Part shown: one piece after another, positions 44,101-52,916 of the stretch
Layout: each line of letters opens with the position of its first letter
Position numbering within the stretch: position 1 is the stretch's first letter
Origin: Bactericera cockerelli
Taxonomy: Eukaryota; Arthropoda; Insecta; Hemiptera; Triozidae
NCBI GenBank assembly: GCA_024516035.1
Contig: CM044955.1
Coordinates: forward strand, 43,590,592 to 43,654,591
Direction of reading: 5' to 3'
Length of the DNA: 64,000 bases
The notes under the pieces: model-generated
What the model was told of the DNA's origin: nothing
The model's database searches: none
Seen by the model: the letters and a program-made list of their open reading frames with translations, nothing else
Position numbers and translations under genes: made by a program

Positions 44101-47100
44101 TGGGTTTAATCACCCACAGGTTAGTTCTTGCAGACCGCGCGGGCCCGTCACCTCCAGAGAACATCTTTTTCCATTTCTCCCTTTCAAATAATTGAAAGAG
44201 AGGAATAATTATTGAAACTCGAGACTCATTTCAGAATTGTCGGTTGGGTGGAAGAGCTCATTCATGAGAACCCTGCCACAATAGGAAAGCCACAAAAAAA
44301 AGAAGACGTTTTATAATTTCGCCCTGAGTAGAAATAGAGTACCCCGAAACAACAGCACTTACATTACTGAGAGCACTGTAATCAATCTCAAACATGTCCA
44401 GAGCTCTGAAGCGGATTTTGTGGGAGTAGATGCAGTTCAGAAAGTGAGTCAACTGGAACAAGAATAGAACATATCGAGTGAGGATGCTTCAGGCAGATTA
44501 CAAAGAACAAATCTAAAGTTGGCTACACACATTCGGGTTTGTTCAAAGTAGCCAGCTGTTTCTTGTATTTATCAGTTCCCACAAAATGTAAATAAGGTTT
44601 ACTCTCTTTGACATCAAGTGTGAGTACATTTGAATTTTTTTATATCCCTATACCTAAGCTAGCATAAGAGTGGCCGTTACTCAGATGTATGTACATTGCA
44701 TCAGTTTGACAATGAAGGCGTGGTTAAAAATCTTCCACTTCAAATTTCAAGCACTTATGTTGGTTTGAAATTCAATGAACACACGATTATTATTTTCAAA
44801 GGCACATTTTTAAGTGTACTGGCTGACTACTTAATACGTTGTCATGTATTATTACCTCTGAATTGAGAATTGGTACCTCATTGTAGATAATCTTGTGATA
44901 CACCAGCTCCAAGAGCGAAAGCCCCTGCGAAAAAAAAGATAAATGTACACCAAAAAATAGTTACAATAAACCAATATGTAATTGAATTAATATTAAAGTT
45001 ATTTTAAAATATCTGAAACATGACCATGAAACTTGGATAAACTCGTTCAATTTGATAGTCCAAGTACAAATATACATTATATATATAAAAAAAAACCGCA
45101 TGTAAATAGAAATTTAGAACAAATATTTCTTCATAGGCAGTTGTGACCAATAAAAACACATTCATACGACAGTATCTTAGTGAGGCGCTCTACAGCCCAT
45201 CCTTCGATAAAATACCGACACACGAGATTACCATTCAGAAATTTAGATGCATATAATTTTGTTATTTTGGTACTATAAATCATGTTATTTTAGGTCTGTC
45301 CCGGTAGCTCAGGGGTAAAGGCGGCACTCTGTAAATCCAGAGATACCAGAGGTCGCGGGTTCGAAACCCAGCCGGGACATGACAAGTTATCCTACCACTT
45401 GGGATTTTTACCACATAATAACTAACAGTCCTAATCGGGATAATAGTCCTAATCGGGCAGTATAAATAAGGCGATATTATTATTATTATTATCATTGCTC
45501 GAACTGTTAGAGAGGTCAGTCGATTGTTTGGGTGCTCCTCATTTCTTTATAAATTTTGGTGATTTTTTCCACGTAAAATATATTTTAAATAGACCATTTT
45601 GTTCAGTTTTGATTTTTACACATGCTAACAGTTTTAGTTTTTTGAAAATTTAGTTATGAAAAAAGTTTTCTTTGTATAAATATTTTGAACGTGTTATGTA
45701 CATTAAATTTTTATAACTATACAGTTTAATTATCATGTAACTATAGTGCTCTCCTCTTTCTCATTTGTAACTCTTCAGTGCCTTGTGATGTTTTTCCCTT
45801 GTGTCATGGTACTCTAATTGTGCTCGGAACCATGAACTGTGGCAAATGTTCTGTGGATCTCTCTGCGGAGGGCTACACGAAATGTCAGGGTTGTGGTGCT
45901 CGGTACCATTACCAATGTTCAGTTTCCAGCACCACATGGAAGGCCAAGAGTGAGGCGTTGAAGTTGGAATGGCGTTGTGAAAAATGCAGGAAGAAAGGTG
46001 TTAAGCCGCCGCCGGTATCTGTAGAGCTGTCTGGTGAGTCATCTGAGTTTCATAAGCTGGTCACTGAATCTATGCAAGCTTTTTGTAGTGAAAATGAGTC
46101 TAAAATGTCCTCTTTACTTGCCAATGTTGAGCAAAACTTTAAATCTCATGTAAGTGCCATGAATAAGAACATGGAAAAGCTATTACAAAAGCTGGCTACC
46201 AAAGTAGATGATCTTACCAAGACCATTAACGACATTCAAACGGCTCAACAGAATCTGATGGAAGAAAATGCTCATTTGAAACAAGAGTTCAGAATTGTCA
46301 AAGAAAAACTTTGCACCGTGGAACTGGAGATGACCAAGTTCAATGCCCCTACTCTGTTATCAGTTAGCAATGATACCCAAGGTATCCAGAACTGCAAGGT
46401 ACCTAGTTTTAGTTCAGTAGCCAAGCAACATGTTCTCCCATCTTCCCATGTAATGACCCCACTCTTCTCCCAGTCTCAAGTGTCAACTCAGATCAGTAGC
46501 GGAGCTACGGGGGTGTCTGCTCCTCAGCCTGGTGAGGAAGGCGCCTGGATGACAGTCACTCGCGGTAGAAGACCTAACATCTCCCGGAACGACTCCAGGA
46601 GTGCACCTAAGATAGGTACCAAGCAGACAGCTCGTGCTGACTCCTCCTCCGGCCCCATGGTGAGACCCAAGGATCCCCGTCCCCGGACTTCAGCTCTGTT
46701 TGTCACTCGCTTCTCCCCTAGTGTTACCACAACTGAGATTAAGACTCTGCTGCAGGAAAGTTCACTGGATTTGTCACATCTCATTGTTTCTAAAATTAAG
46801 ACCAGACATGCTGACTTGTATGCTTCTTTCCATGTTGAGGTTCGGAGTGACGACTTCCAGAAGATTGACAACGTGGACGTGTGGCCAGATGGATGTCTCA
46901 TCAAGCCCTATTTTGGGCGTCTACTCCCTGATGTCATTGTCAACGATGTTCCTTCTCTTTCAGAGTCTGACTCTTAATTGGTCCTAATAAACTCACAATT
47001 TAAATGAATCCAATTAGTATTCTATATCAAAATTGTAGAGGTCTTAGGACCAAGAGAGATGAATTCTATGGCAATTTAATTGGCTCAGATTATGATTTTG

Positions 47101-50100
47101 TTTGTCTTTCTGAAACTTGGTTTAACCAAACTTTCAATAGCTATACTTATTTTACAAATAATTATTATGTTTACAGGAAGGATAGATTGTGTTCAGATGA
47201 TGGAGAAGACAGGAGAGGTGGTGGTACACTGATCGCTTGTAAGCGAAATTTCAGTGTTCATAGGAGATTCGATCTCGACTATAATGGTATTGAGTGCACG
47301 TGGATCGAGTTAAAACTCGATTCCAGGTGTTGTCTTCTCATAGGAAATCATTACATCCCCCCTCAAGTCGGGACTGATTTGCTTGAACGCTACTCTAAAT
47401 TTCTTATTGATAATATTGATTTATCTATATACAAAGTAATATGCTTAGGTGATTTCAACATTCCAAGATTTGACTGGGATTTAGGTACTAGTTGCAATGA
47501 TAACTCTTTTATCAGGCGAAAGTCTGAAATCATATATTCCCTTTTTTGTAGTCTAAATCTTGAACAACATAACTCTATACGTATCAACGCTGAGGATAAC
47601 CTTTTAGATCTTGTAAGCTCAAACTTTTCAGATGAGCTGACTGTAAGTCTAGACCAGGGTCTAGTTGAGTTTGATCACCAACACCCGGGTCTCTTGATTA
47701 CGTTGTCTGTGTCTACTTTTAACCTCTCATTTGTACCTCTTAAGAGATTAAATTACCCCAAAGGTGATTATGCTGGACTATGTAATTTTTTATCTAGTTA
47801 TCAATTTTCTGATTCCTCTGATCCTGATATTTTGACCAATGACCTTACTAATGCTCTTTCTAATGCCATTGAGTTGTTTGTCCCTGAAAAGGTTATTCGG
47901 CCCTCAAAGTATCCATATTGGTTCTCATTTAAACTTGTAAAATTAATTCAGTCCAAAGAGAGGTTCCATAGGAAACTTAAGAAAAATCCTGCCAATGTTT
48001 ATTTTAGACAATCTTTTAACAAATTTAGAAAGCTAAGTAAAAAGATATTATTGATTGATGAGAGGAGATATAAATCCAAGATTGAGACTGACCTATGTAA
48101 TAATCCAAGGTTTTTCTGGCAGTACGTAAAAACACAATATAAAAACCCTCATGAAGTTTGTATTTTACAAAATGGTCAAATTGTCTCTGAGGAGTCTGTG
48201 CCAAATGTTTTTGCAGATCATTTTAAAACTATTTACAATACTTCCTCTAATTCTGTTCAGGATCAGCAGCACATTATTACTAATGTTAATACTACTCCTT
48301 TAGCACCGCCTGTCATTACAGTTGCAGACATTGTAAAGGCTACAAGGTCCTTAAGACCAACATTAGTGTCTGGTTCTGATGGTATTCCATCCTTTATTTT
48401 AAAAGGTTGTATACACTTGATAGCTATTCCACTTTGTAAAATATTTAACATATGCATCAAGAATGGGAAATTTCCTACGTCTTGGAAAACAGCCATTGTT
48501 GTACCTGTTCCTAAAAATAGTCATGTTAACGATGTAAATAATTATAGACCAATATCCTTGCTGTGTAATTTTTCAAAAATATTTGAGAAAATAATTGTTA
48601 ATACTCTAAGTTTCAATTTGAAAAACAATCTTAGTCCTCATCAACATGGGTTTTTGAGTGGTCGCTCTACAGTCACCAATTTAGTCTCCTTTTTACAATT
48701 TGTGGCCCCACCTGTAATTAATCAAGGTCAAGTAGATACGGTCTATTTTGATCTTAGCCGTGCTTTTGATGTCGTAAACCATGACCTCTTAATTGAAAAA
48801 TTGAGTAGGTTAGGTCTTACTCCTTCTTTCACCAATTTTTTCAGAAACTACTTACAAGGACGTTTTTTCCGTGTAAAGCATGGTAATTTTTATTCTGTAG
48901 AGCATTCTATTCCTTCAGGAGTTCCTCAAGGGTCTAATCTAGGGCCTCTGCTCTTTATTATTTTTTTTGATGACGTCAAACAAGTTCTATCAAGTCACTT
49001 CGAAATATTTGCTGACGACTTGAAAATTAGTCGTATTATCACTGAACCTTCAGATGTTTTTTATTTACAAAATGATATCGATGCTTTTAGCAATTGGTGC
49101 AATTTGAATAGAATGCAATACAATTCTGGAAAAACTGTTGTATTATCTTTTACTAGAAAACGAAATACTTTTTTTCATGACTATACAGTTAATGGTACTA
49201 AAATTACAAGAAAATATGTCCATAGAGACTTAGGTGTTCTTATGGATAGTAAACTATACTTTGATGCACATCTAAACAAAATTCTCTCTACTGCTAAGAA
49301 AAGTTCTGCGTTAGTCTACTGGATCTCAAAGAACTTTCGCAACTGCTTAACTGTGAAAGTACTATTTGGCGCTTTAGTTAGATCCAGACTAGAGTACTGC
49401 TCAGAAGTTTGGAATGGATTAGGGCTGACAGATTCTTGTAAGATTGAGCAGATCCAAAAAAATTTCTTTAGAAGGATTACTTATCATGTCTTAGGTCGAT
49501 CTGCTACTTACAATGTATCTTTGGATTTGTACAGTATGGCTAAATTAAGCACAAGAAGAAATAGTAAAGATATATTATTTATTTATAAAATCATTAACAA
49601 TCTTATTGACTCAATTTATATTTCATCTAAAGTGAACTTTAATATTCCCAGATTAAATTCAAGACATTTTAGACACTTTAAAGTACTTAATAAGGAAAAC
49701 TTTAAATTGATTCCTATGAACAGAATCATGTATTTGTGTAATTCTTATCCTAGTTTGGATTTCTCGCTTACTGTGTTTATATTTTCTGATGATCTTAAAA
49801 AGATACTATCTGAATGACAATTGCTATGTTCAATAGAATGTTGCTTACATTGTCATATCATTTTTTTCTCTCTCCAAGATATTGTTATGTTTATGACACT
49901 TATATTTGGTATTATTTATAATACTCCCTTGGTATTTTCAACTAGACATTTGTTAAATGTGTAGCCAATAACTCAATTGCTTCTTTTTTTAACTTTGTTA
50001 TGTTTTAACATTTATGTTAATTGCTAAATATTAGTTTCATTTCTTTCATTCTGAATTAGCTTTAAGTGAGTACCAATGTAATTGGTTAAAGTCGATACTT

Positions 50101-52916
50101 GTAACGGCTTTGACTGTTTTGTTTATTCACTATAATAAAATAAAATTGAAATTGAAATTGAAATTATATACTATAGATCACACGATATGGCAGAGCGACA
50201 TACAATATGGCAATCTCCCTTGCCATGTGCCATTCGTTTTTTTTTCTCGACATAGAAAATATGGCATCTGTGCCATATAGTGTGATTCTACCTTTAGTTG
50301 GGCTCTCAAGGGTGGCCGCTTTTCTTTCTATCCGACGGCATTACGAATGAAAATAAATTGGATTCTTCCAGGAAGAACTCACCGAATGTTTGGTGGTCTC
50401 ACAATGGCGAATGATCCAGAAGAGAATGAACATGTTGTAGATGGCCCACACATGAAAGTAAAAGATGTGATGCACCTCTTCGTACCACTGTTTCGACTGA
50501 AGGATGATGACCAGGATCAGGTAGAGAGTAGAGCAGAGGTGGCAGCTTTGCAGGAACATGAGCAGGAAGAGGGCCGGGGAGTAGGTCCTGTTCACAATGT
50601 CATGGCAGAGCTTGCAGAGAGAAAAGTGGAGCTGAACCAGGACCTTGAGCTTTCGCCTGCAGTAGTGATAAAGACAATAATAAATCTAACGATGTTAAAG
50701 TGTGTTTCTGTCTATGTTTGTTTGTTTTTTTTTTTTTTTTTTGCTTAACTTCTATTTACCAACTATTAGGTCAGCCAAGACAGGGGCTTCATTCTTTGGA
50801 AACTCACAAACCAGCTATCCAAATTAACCTTTAATTATTTTTTTTTCATTGTGACAGCTTATTTTTCGCATAAATATGCGAAAAATAAGCTGAGATATTT
50901 TTAAAACTTATACTTGTGCTTTATTTTTACTATTTTCATAAGTGATTTCCGATGTTTGTATTCCTATATAGGGTTATTCCCGTTCAATAAATATACTTAT
51001 TACTAAAATTTATTGGTTGGAAAAACCTCCGTCGCACATCCGGTTGTCTCACCTGCAGAGGTAATTATCGGGCAGCATATTGTTGAGGACGCAGATGCGG
51101 CTCTTGTACAGATGGATGAAGTGTTGCTTGTCCTGGTTCTCGCTTATATTGATCAGCTCCACGTTGATAATGTTGAGGTAGTGCTTCACTATGTCCAGGA
51201 GGTTGGTGCACTGGAGTATGGAGGAGAACGAGATGAGGTTGATAACGTACATGGCGCAGGTCATGGGATGCCGAGCCGCCAGAGCAAGATGAAGCGGAAC
51301 ACGAGGAAGATCAGATTGCCCAGGAGAAACAGGGACACGGTCAGTCTTTGTTTCTTCGCTATTTTACTGAAACATATGAGGAGAAGTTGTCATTATTAAC
51401 ACATTCAGCGCCAAGGGTTTTTTTTTTGGTAATATGGTTCAGTGGACCAACATTCTCTTCTTATTTTGTGTGAAAAAAGACGTAGGTAGACTCAAACAGC
51501 CATAAAAAGTTACCAGATAGATATTTTTCTGGTAAAAAAAAAAAAAAAACTTCCACGGACCAAGATATCGAATTCCCATAAGAAAAACATATTAGCGTGT
51601 ATACTATAAAGAGCATCGGTTTCTGAAAGTGAGAGGGTGAGGTGTACAGCATAGTGTACACACCGTACACTGTAGAAAACACTCGTGTACACTATACTGT
51701 ACACGTGGCGCTGAATTTGTTAAAATAAAATAATAATGAACCTCTTGAGTTTCACTTTTGCTTACATGTTTTTTGAGGGCATAGACCAATGTTGCAGAAC
51801 CTTGCATAATTATCACTGGATCTTTTTTTTCTGGTCCACGAAACACAGTGAAAATCGTAAATTGCTATAGAACCATAACTAAATTAAATATCAGATGGAC
51901 TTGTGACAACTTATTATGTATGGATTTTCAAAACCATTAGTTATCTCAAAATTGTAATTGATAATTCATTCTTCAACTTTCATGATTATCTATCGAATAT
52001 TTAGATAGATTAACACTTCACACTGTCGAAACTGGATACAGAATAATTCTATCCATTGGAAAATTGGAATAATTCTATCCTCTTATATCCAGGTTCGACT
52101 GTAATTAAGTAAGTAAATTAATTAATACATAATAATAAATATAAATAAATGTGTTTCTTTGTGTTCTTATATCATAATTTTAGTGAGTAGCGCAGAATGA
52201 TGGGACTTTTCCATATCTTTAATATCCCAATATCTTATTTTTGCCTATAATTCCGCCACTCGTCGCTGCTGACATTAAAACATCAACTCATTTTTCCTCA
52301 CGAGGTATGAGTGGACCCCGAACACCCAAGTACAGACCAGAAAAAAATGCTGCCCCGCTGGGGATCGAACCCAGGTTACCGTGCGTGCAATGCCTAGCGT
52401 GCTAACTCACTCGACCACGGAAAGTAGTGAGTACTGTAAGTTATTAAACCATATTAGGTAAGATATCATGTACACTTACTCCGGAGTAGCATCTTGACAA
52501 GACAACTGAGTGAAGTAAGATTGAACCCGGTTCAGTTCCAGAAAGATGGACCTCAAGTTCTTTCTCATGGTCATCAGGGAGTAAAACAAAAGCAGACACA
52601 CGGTCACGAAGACACAAAGGAGAAATCTGAGCATCATATTGTTGTAGAACTCCAACTTCTTGTTAGTTTTAACATTGAAACTCGTATAGGCAATGCTCAA
52701 TAACCGCAGGACGGTTCCAAAAACAATGATACTCCAAACATAATAAACTTTGCTGCGTTTTAGTGAGTGTAAGCTATAGGGAAATGTGCCGACCAAGTTG
52801 GAGAGGGTGAAAACCAAACGAGTATCCCGTCTGATGCTGTCACTGAGATCATCCATCTCATCCATTGGCTTTCGCGGAAGTCTTGAAAATATGAAGGAGC
52901 TTTCTTTTGACTCCAT
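38048..52916 (-). CDS. Gustatory receptor B, with frameshift in second exon
   Basis: Exons: 52916-52480, 51366-51053, 50656-50383, 44924-44856, 44452-44363, 38113-38048; about 416 residues. It opens MESKESSFIFSRLPRKPMDE and MDDLSDSIRRDTRLVF. Each exon after the first has the size and phase of its Gr A homologue (274, 69 and 90 bp are identical in length). The last exon gives SMAAVFTYLVIMVQLGFAGD, L, stop: the Gr TYLVIMVQ signature is in frame. Exon 2 is 314 bp against 315 in Gr A, and a stop appears at ...LGIP-TGA. The introns hold a complete LINE and several DNA elements. Function, if expressed, would be taste detection; ligand unknown. Confidence 0.82.
38405..38528 (-). mobile_element. 5S-SINE family, 5'-truncated copy
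   Basis: Only the body and poly(A) (T18 on plus) are present. It is nearly identical to 33499-33607 but stops at CACCCAGCCT without the 5S head. Confidence 0.88.
38623..38849 (+). mobile_element. Short Helitron-like element
   Basis: Begins TCTTAATATATAAATGTC and ends with the hairpin GCGGGCGACAGCCCGC merging into CTAG, followed by T. A 5' TC, a 3' stem-loop, CTAG and insertion between A and T are Helitron hallmarks; 227 bp, non-autonomous. It contains the widespread GCTGAAATTTGGTAGA motif. Confidence 0.8.
39255..39420 (-). mobile_element. 5'-truncated non-LTR retrotransposon 3' end, copy 1
   Basis: On the minus strand: GAAGAGATTGCCACAGGCAA, ACCCCGCCCTTTAGGTAGG, then AT-rich UTR, AATAAAGCTT and poly(A). 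The same 3' end occurs at 59315-59470 (minus) and 56755-56910 (plus). Confidence 0.8.
39801..40250. mobile_element. Mariner-like foldback MITE, 450 bp
   Basis: Inverted arms of about 140 bp begin TATACAGGGTGGTCCAGAAA and end with the inverse. They also include a CGGCCAAAACGTGTGTTTTT block and its mirror. TA-containing ends fit Tc1/mariner; no transposase. Confidence 0.85.
40600..40718. repeat. 47-bp tandem repeat of GTCTCCGAG/TTCTCGG motifs
   Basis: Two exact 47-bp units (40625-40671, 40672-40718) preceded by a partial unit. Each is built from a 22-bp and a 25-bp half that both begin GTCTCCGAG and contain TTCTCGG, so the array is full of short inverted repeats. Confidence 0.93.
40924..40985 (+). 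repeat. Non-LTR retrotransposon 3'-end fragment
   Basis: AGAGATTGCCATAGGCAATA and ACCCCGCCCTTTAGTTAGGA match the LINE 3' ends elsewhere in the window. Confidence 0.7.
41951..42078 (-). repeat. 5S-SINE family, diverged body copy
   Basis: Matches the SINE body (AGTCATATCATGACCGAGGT, GCAGGAAACTCACAAACC) at lower identity; no 5S head. Confidence 0.75.
42085..42680. repeat. Three diverged copies of an approximately 100-bp repeat
   Basis: Blocks at about 42086-42190, 42450-42545 and 42580-42675 share TGAATTTACTGGGAATAGT, CCCACATTAACCTCAC, AGCCTGATAAGGGCTA. The CCACATT-ACCTCACCCAGCCTGA part is also in the 5S-SINE body, so the unit may derive from it. Confidence 0.7.
43354..43381. repeat. Perfect 28-bp palindrome
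   Basis: GTATCTATTGATTG followed at once by its exact reverse complement, with no loop. Confidence 0.95.
43794..43913. repeat. 60-bp tandem duplication
   Basis: Two adjacent 60-bp units around CCCAGAGAAAGATGTTTCCG differ at one position (T versus G in a T tract). It lies in the right subterminal zone of the 3.5-kb candidate element. Confidence 0.93.
44041..44120 (+). repeat. tRNA-like SINE head, weak
   Basis: CTGGCTGAGTGGACTAGC resembles an A box and GGGTTTAATCACCC a decayed B box. It differs from the other SINE heads here. Confidence 0.4.
45294..45494 (+). mobile_element. tRNA-derived SINE, family 1 copy 5
   Basis: Complete head with A and B boxes and family body. A short internal rearrangement duplicates the GTCCTAATCGGG block. 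It ends in ATT repeats immediately before the 5' region of the LINE. Confidence 0.9.
45778..46977 (+). CDS. LINE ORF1: PHD-finger, coiled-coil nucleic-acid-binding protein
   Basis: 399 codons from the first ATG; the likelier start is Met19 (45832), just before the zinc-binding CGKCSVDLSAEGYTKCQGCG. The Cys/His series continues through YHYQCS and WRCEKCRKKG, a PHD-like finger. Residues about 105-195 form a heptad-rich coiled coil (MEKLLQKLATKVDDLTKTIN). A Ser/Thr-rich basic linker and a C-terminal domain (ALFVTRFSPSVTTTEIKTLL), perhaps RRM-like, follow. ORF1 proteins bind the element RNA and chaperone reverse transcription. Stop is 26 bp before ORF2. Confidence 0.88.
   Translation: MPCDVFPLCHGTLIVLGTMNCGKCSVDLSAEGYTKCQGCGARYHYQCSVSSTTWKAKSEALKLEWRCEKCRKKGVKPPPVSVELSGESSEFHKLVTESMQAFCSENESKMSSLLANVEQNFKSHVSAMNKNMEKLLQKLATKVDDLTKTINDIQTAQQNLMEENAHLKQEFRIVKEKLCTVELEMTKFNAPTLLSVSNDTQGIQNCKVPSFSSVAKQHVLPSSHVMTPLFSQSQVSTQISSGATGVSAPQPGEEGAWMTVTRGRRPNISRNDSRSAPKIGTKQTARADSSSGPMVRPKDPRPRTSALFVTRFSPSVTTTEIKTLLQESSLDLSHLIVSKIKTRHADLYASFHVEVRSDDFQKIDNVDVWPDGCLIKPYFGRLLPDVIVNDVPSLSESDS
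47004..49817 (+). CDS. LINE ORF2: endonuclease and reverse transcriptase
   Basis: 937 codons. The N-terminal EEP endonuclease has ILYQNCRGLRTKRDEF, CLSETW (catalytic Glu), CLGDFNIPRFDW and DHQHPGLL. The RT follows from about residue 450: VVPVPKNSHVNDVNNYRPIS, LSPHQHGFLSGRSTVTNLVS, YFDLSRAFDVVNHD, SGVPQGSNLGPLLF, and catalytic FADDLK (FADD in place of the usual YADD). It ends with a Cys-poor thumb region (RSRLEYCSEVWNGL). It would perform target-primed reverse transcription in the nucleus. No stops or frameshifts. Confidence 0.95.
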   Translation: MNPISILYQNCRGLRTKRDEFYGNLIGSDYDFVCLSETWFNQTFNSYTYFTNNYYVYRKDRLCSDDGEDRRGGGTLIACKRNFSVHRRFDLDYNGIECTWIELKLDSRCCLLIGNHYIPPQVGTDLLERYSKFLIDNIDLSIYKVICLGDFNIPRFDWDLGTSCNDNSFIRRKSEIIYSLFCSLNLEQHNSIRINAEDNLLDLVSSNFSDELTVSLDQGLVEFDHQHPGLLITLSVSTFNLSFVPLKRLNYPKGDYAGLCNFLSSYQFSDSSDPDILTNDLTNALSNAIELFVPEKVIRPSKYPYWFSFKLVKLIQSKERFHRKLKKNPANVYFRQSFNKFRKLSKKILLIDERRYKSKIETDLCNNPRFFWQYVKTQYKNPHEVCILQNGQIVSEESVPNVFADHFKTIYNTSSNSVQDQQHIITNVNTTPLAPPVITVADIVKATRSLRPTLVSGSDGIPSFILKGCIHLIAIPLCKIFNICIKNGKFPTSWKTAIVVPVPKNSHVNDVNNYRPISLLCNFSKIFEKIIVNTLSFNLKNNLSPHQHGFLSGRSTVTNLVSFLQFVAPPVINQGQVDTVYFDLSRAFDVVNHDLLIEKLSRLGLTPSFTNFFRNYLQGRFFRVKHGNFYSVEHSIPSGVPQGSNLGPLLFIIFFDDVKQVLSSHFEIFADDLKISRIITEPSDVFYLQNDIDAFSNWCNLNRMQYNSGKTVVLSFTRKRNTFFHDYTVNGTKITRKYVHRDLGVLMDSKLYFDAHLNKILSTAKKSSALVYWISKNFRNCLTVKVLFGALVRSRLEYCSEVWNGLGLTDSCKIEQIQKNFFRRITYHVLGRSATYNVSLDLYSMAKLSTRRNSKDILFIYKIINNLIDSIYISSKVNFNIPRLNSRHFRHFKVLNKENFKLIPMNRIMYLCNSYPSLDFSLTVFIFSDDLKKILSE
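50855..50892. repeat. Hairpin with 18-bp perfect arms
   Basis: CAGCTTATTTTTCGCATA, two bases, then the exact inverse, in the short Gr B intron between exons 2 and 3. Sense transcription of Gr B would place it in pre-mRNA. Confidence 0.9.
51053..51366 (-). pseudogene. Gr B exon 2, one base short
   Basis: Reads KIAKKQRLTVSLFLLGNLIF and ILLWRLGIP, then TGA in phase. Skipping one base at the CCC run (about 51264-51268) gives MTCAMYVINLISFSSILQCT and the rest of the exon, homologous to Gr A. Length 314 against 315 bp in Gr A. Confidence 0.85.
51396..51723. mobile_element. TTAA-flanked MITE with internal GTGTACAC palindromes
   Basis: TTAA at 51396-51399 and 51720-51723. Inner ends CACATTCAGCGCCA / TGGCGCTGAATTTG. 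The right third holds several GTGTACAC/GTACAC palindromes (about 51645-51705). It lies in the first Gr B intron about 30 bp from the exon 2 acceptor. The TIR is related to the element at 58627. Confidence 0.85.
52248..52425 (-). mobile_element. tRNA-derived SINE, family 3
   Basis: Minus-strand head CGTGGTCGAGTGAGTTAGC (A box) and CTGGGTTCGATCCCC (B box). The body contains GGTGTTCGGGGTCCACTCAT. A diverged relative is at 57843-57970. Confidence 0.8.
52480..52916 (-). CDS. Gr B exon 1
   Basis: 145 codons plus two bases, from MESKESSF to QDATP. It covers the region that in Gr A is split between 36128-36337 and 35746-35921. Either the intron was lost here or gained in A. Confidence 0.85.

Larger units (their letters stand above)
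45495..50165 (+). mobile_element. Full-length non-LTR retrotransposon, both ORFs intact
   Basis: ORF1 (45778-46977) and ORF2 (47004-49817) are uninterrupted. A 3' UTR of about 300 bp ends in a (TTGAAA)n tail at about 50141-50165. The 5' boundary is approximate (just after a SINE tail). It lies antisense in the Gr B intron between exons 50383-50656 and 44856-44924. PHD-type ORF1 plus apurinic-like endonuclease and RT place it in the CR1/Jockey group. Confidence 0.88.

Noticed and set aside
44258..44461. Extended reading of Gr B exon 5 past its donor
   Set aside because: A consensus gtaagt donor at 44362 and equal length to the Gr A exon show the coding part ends at 44363.
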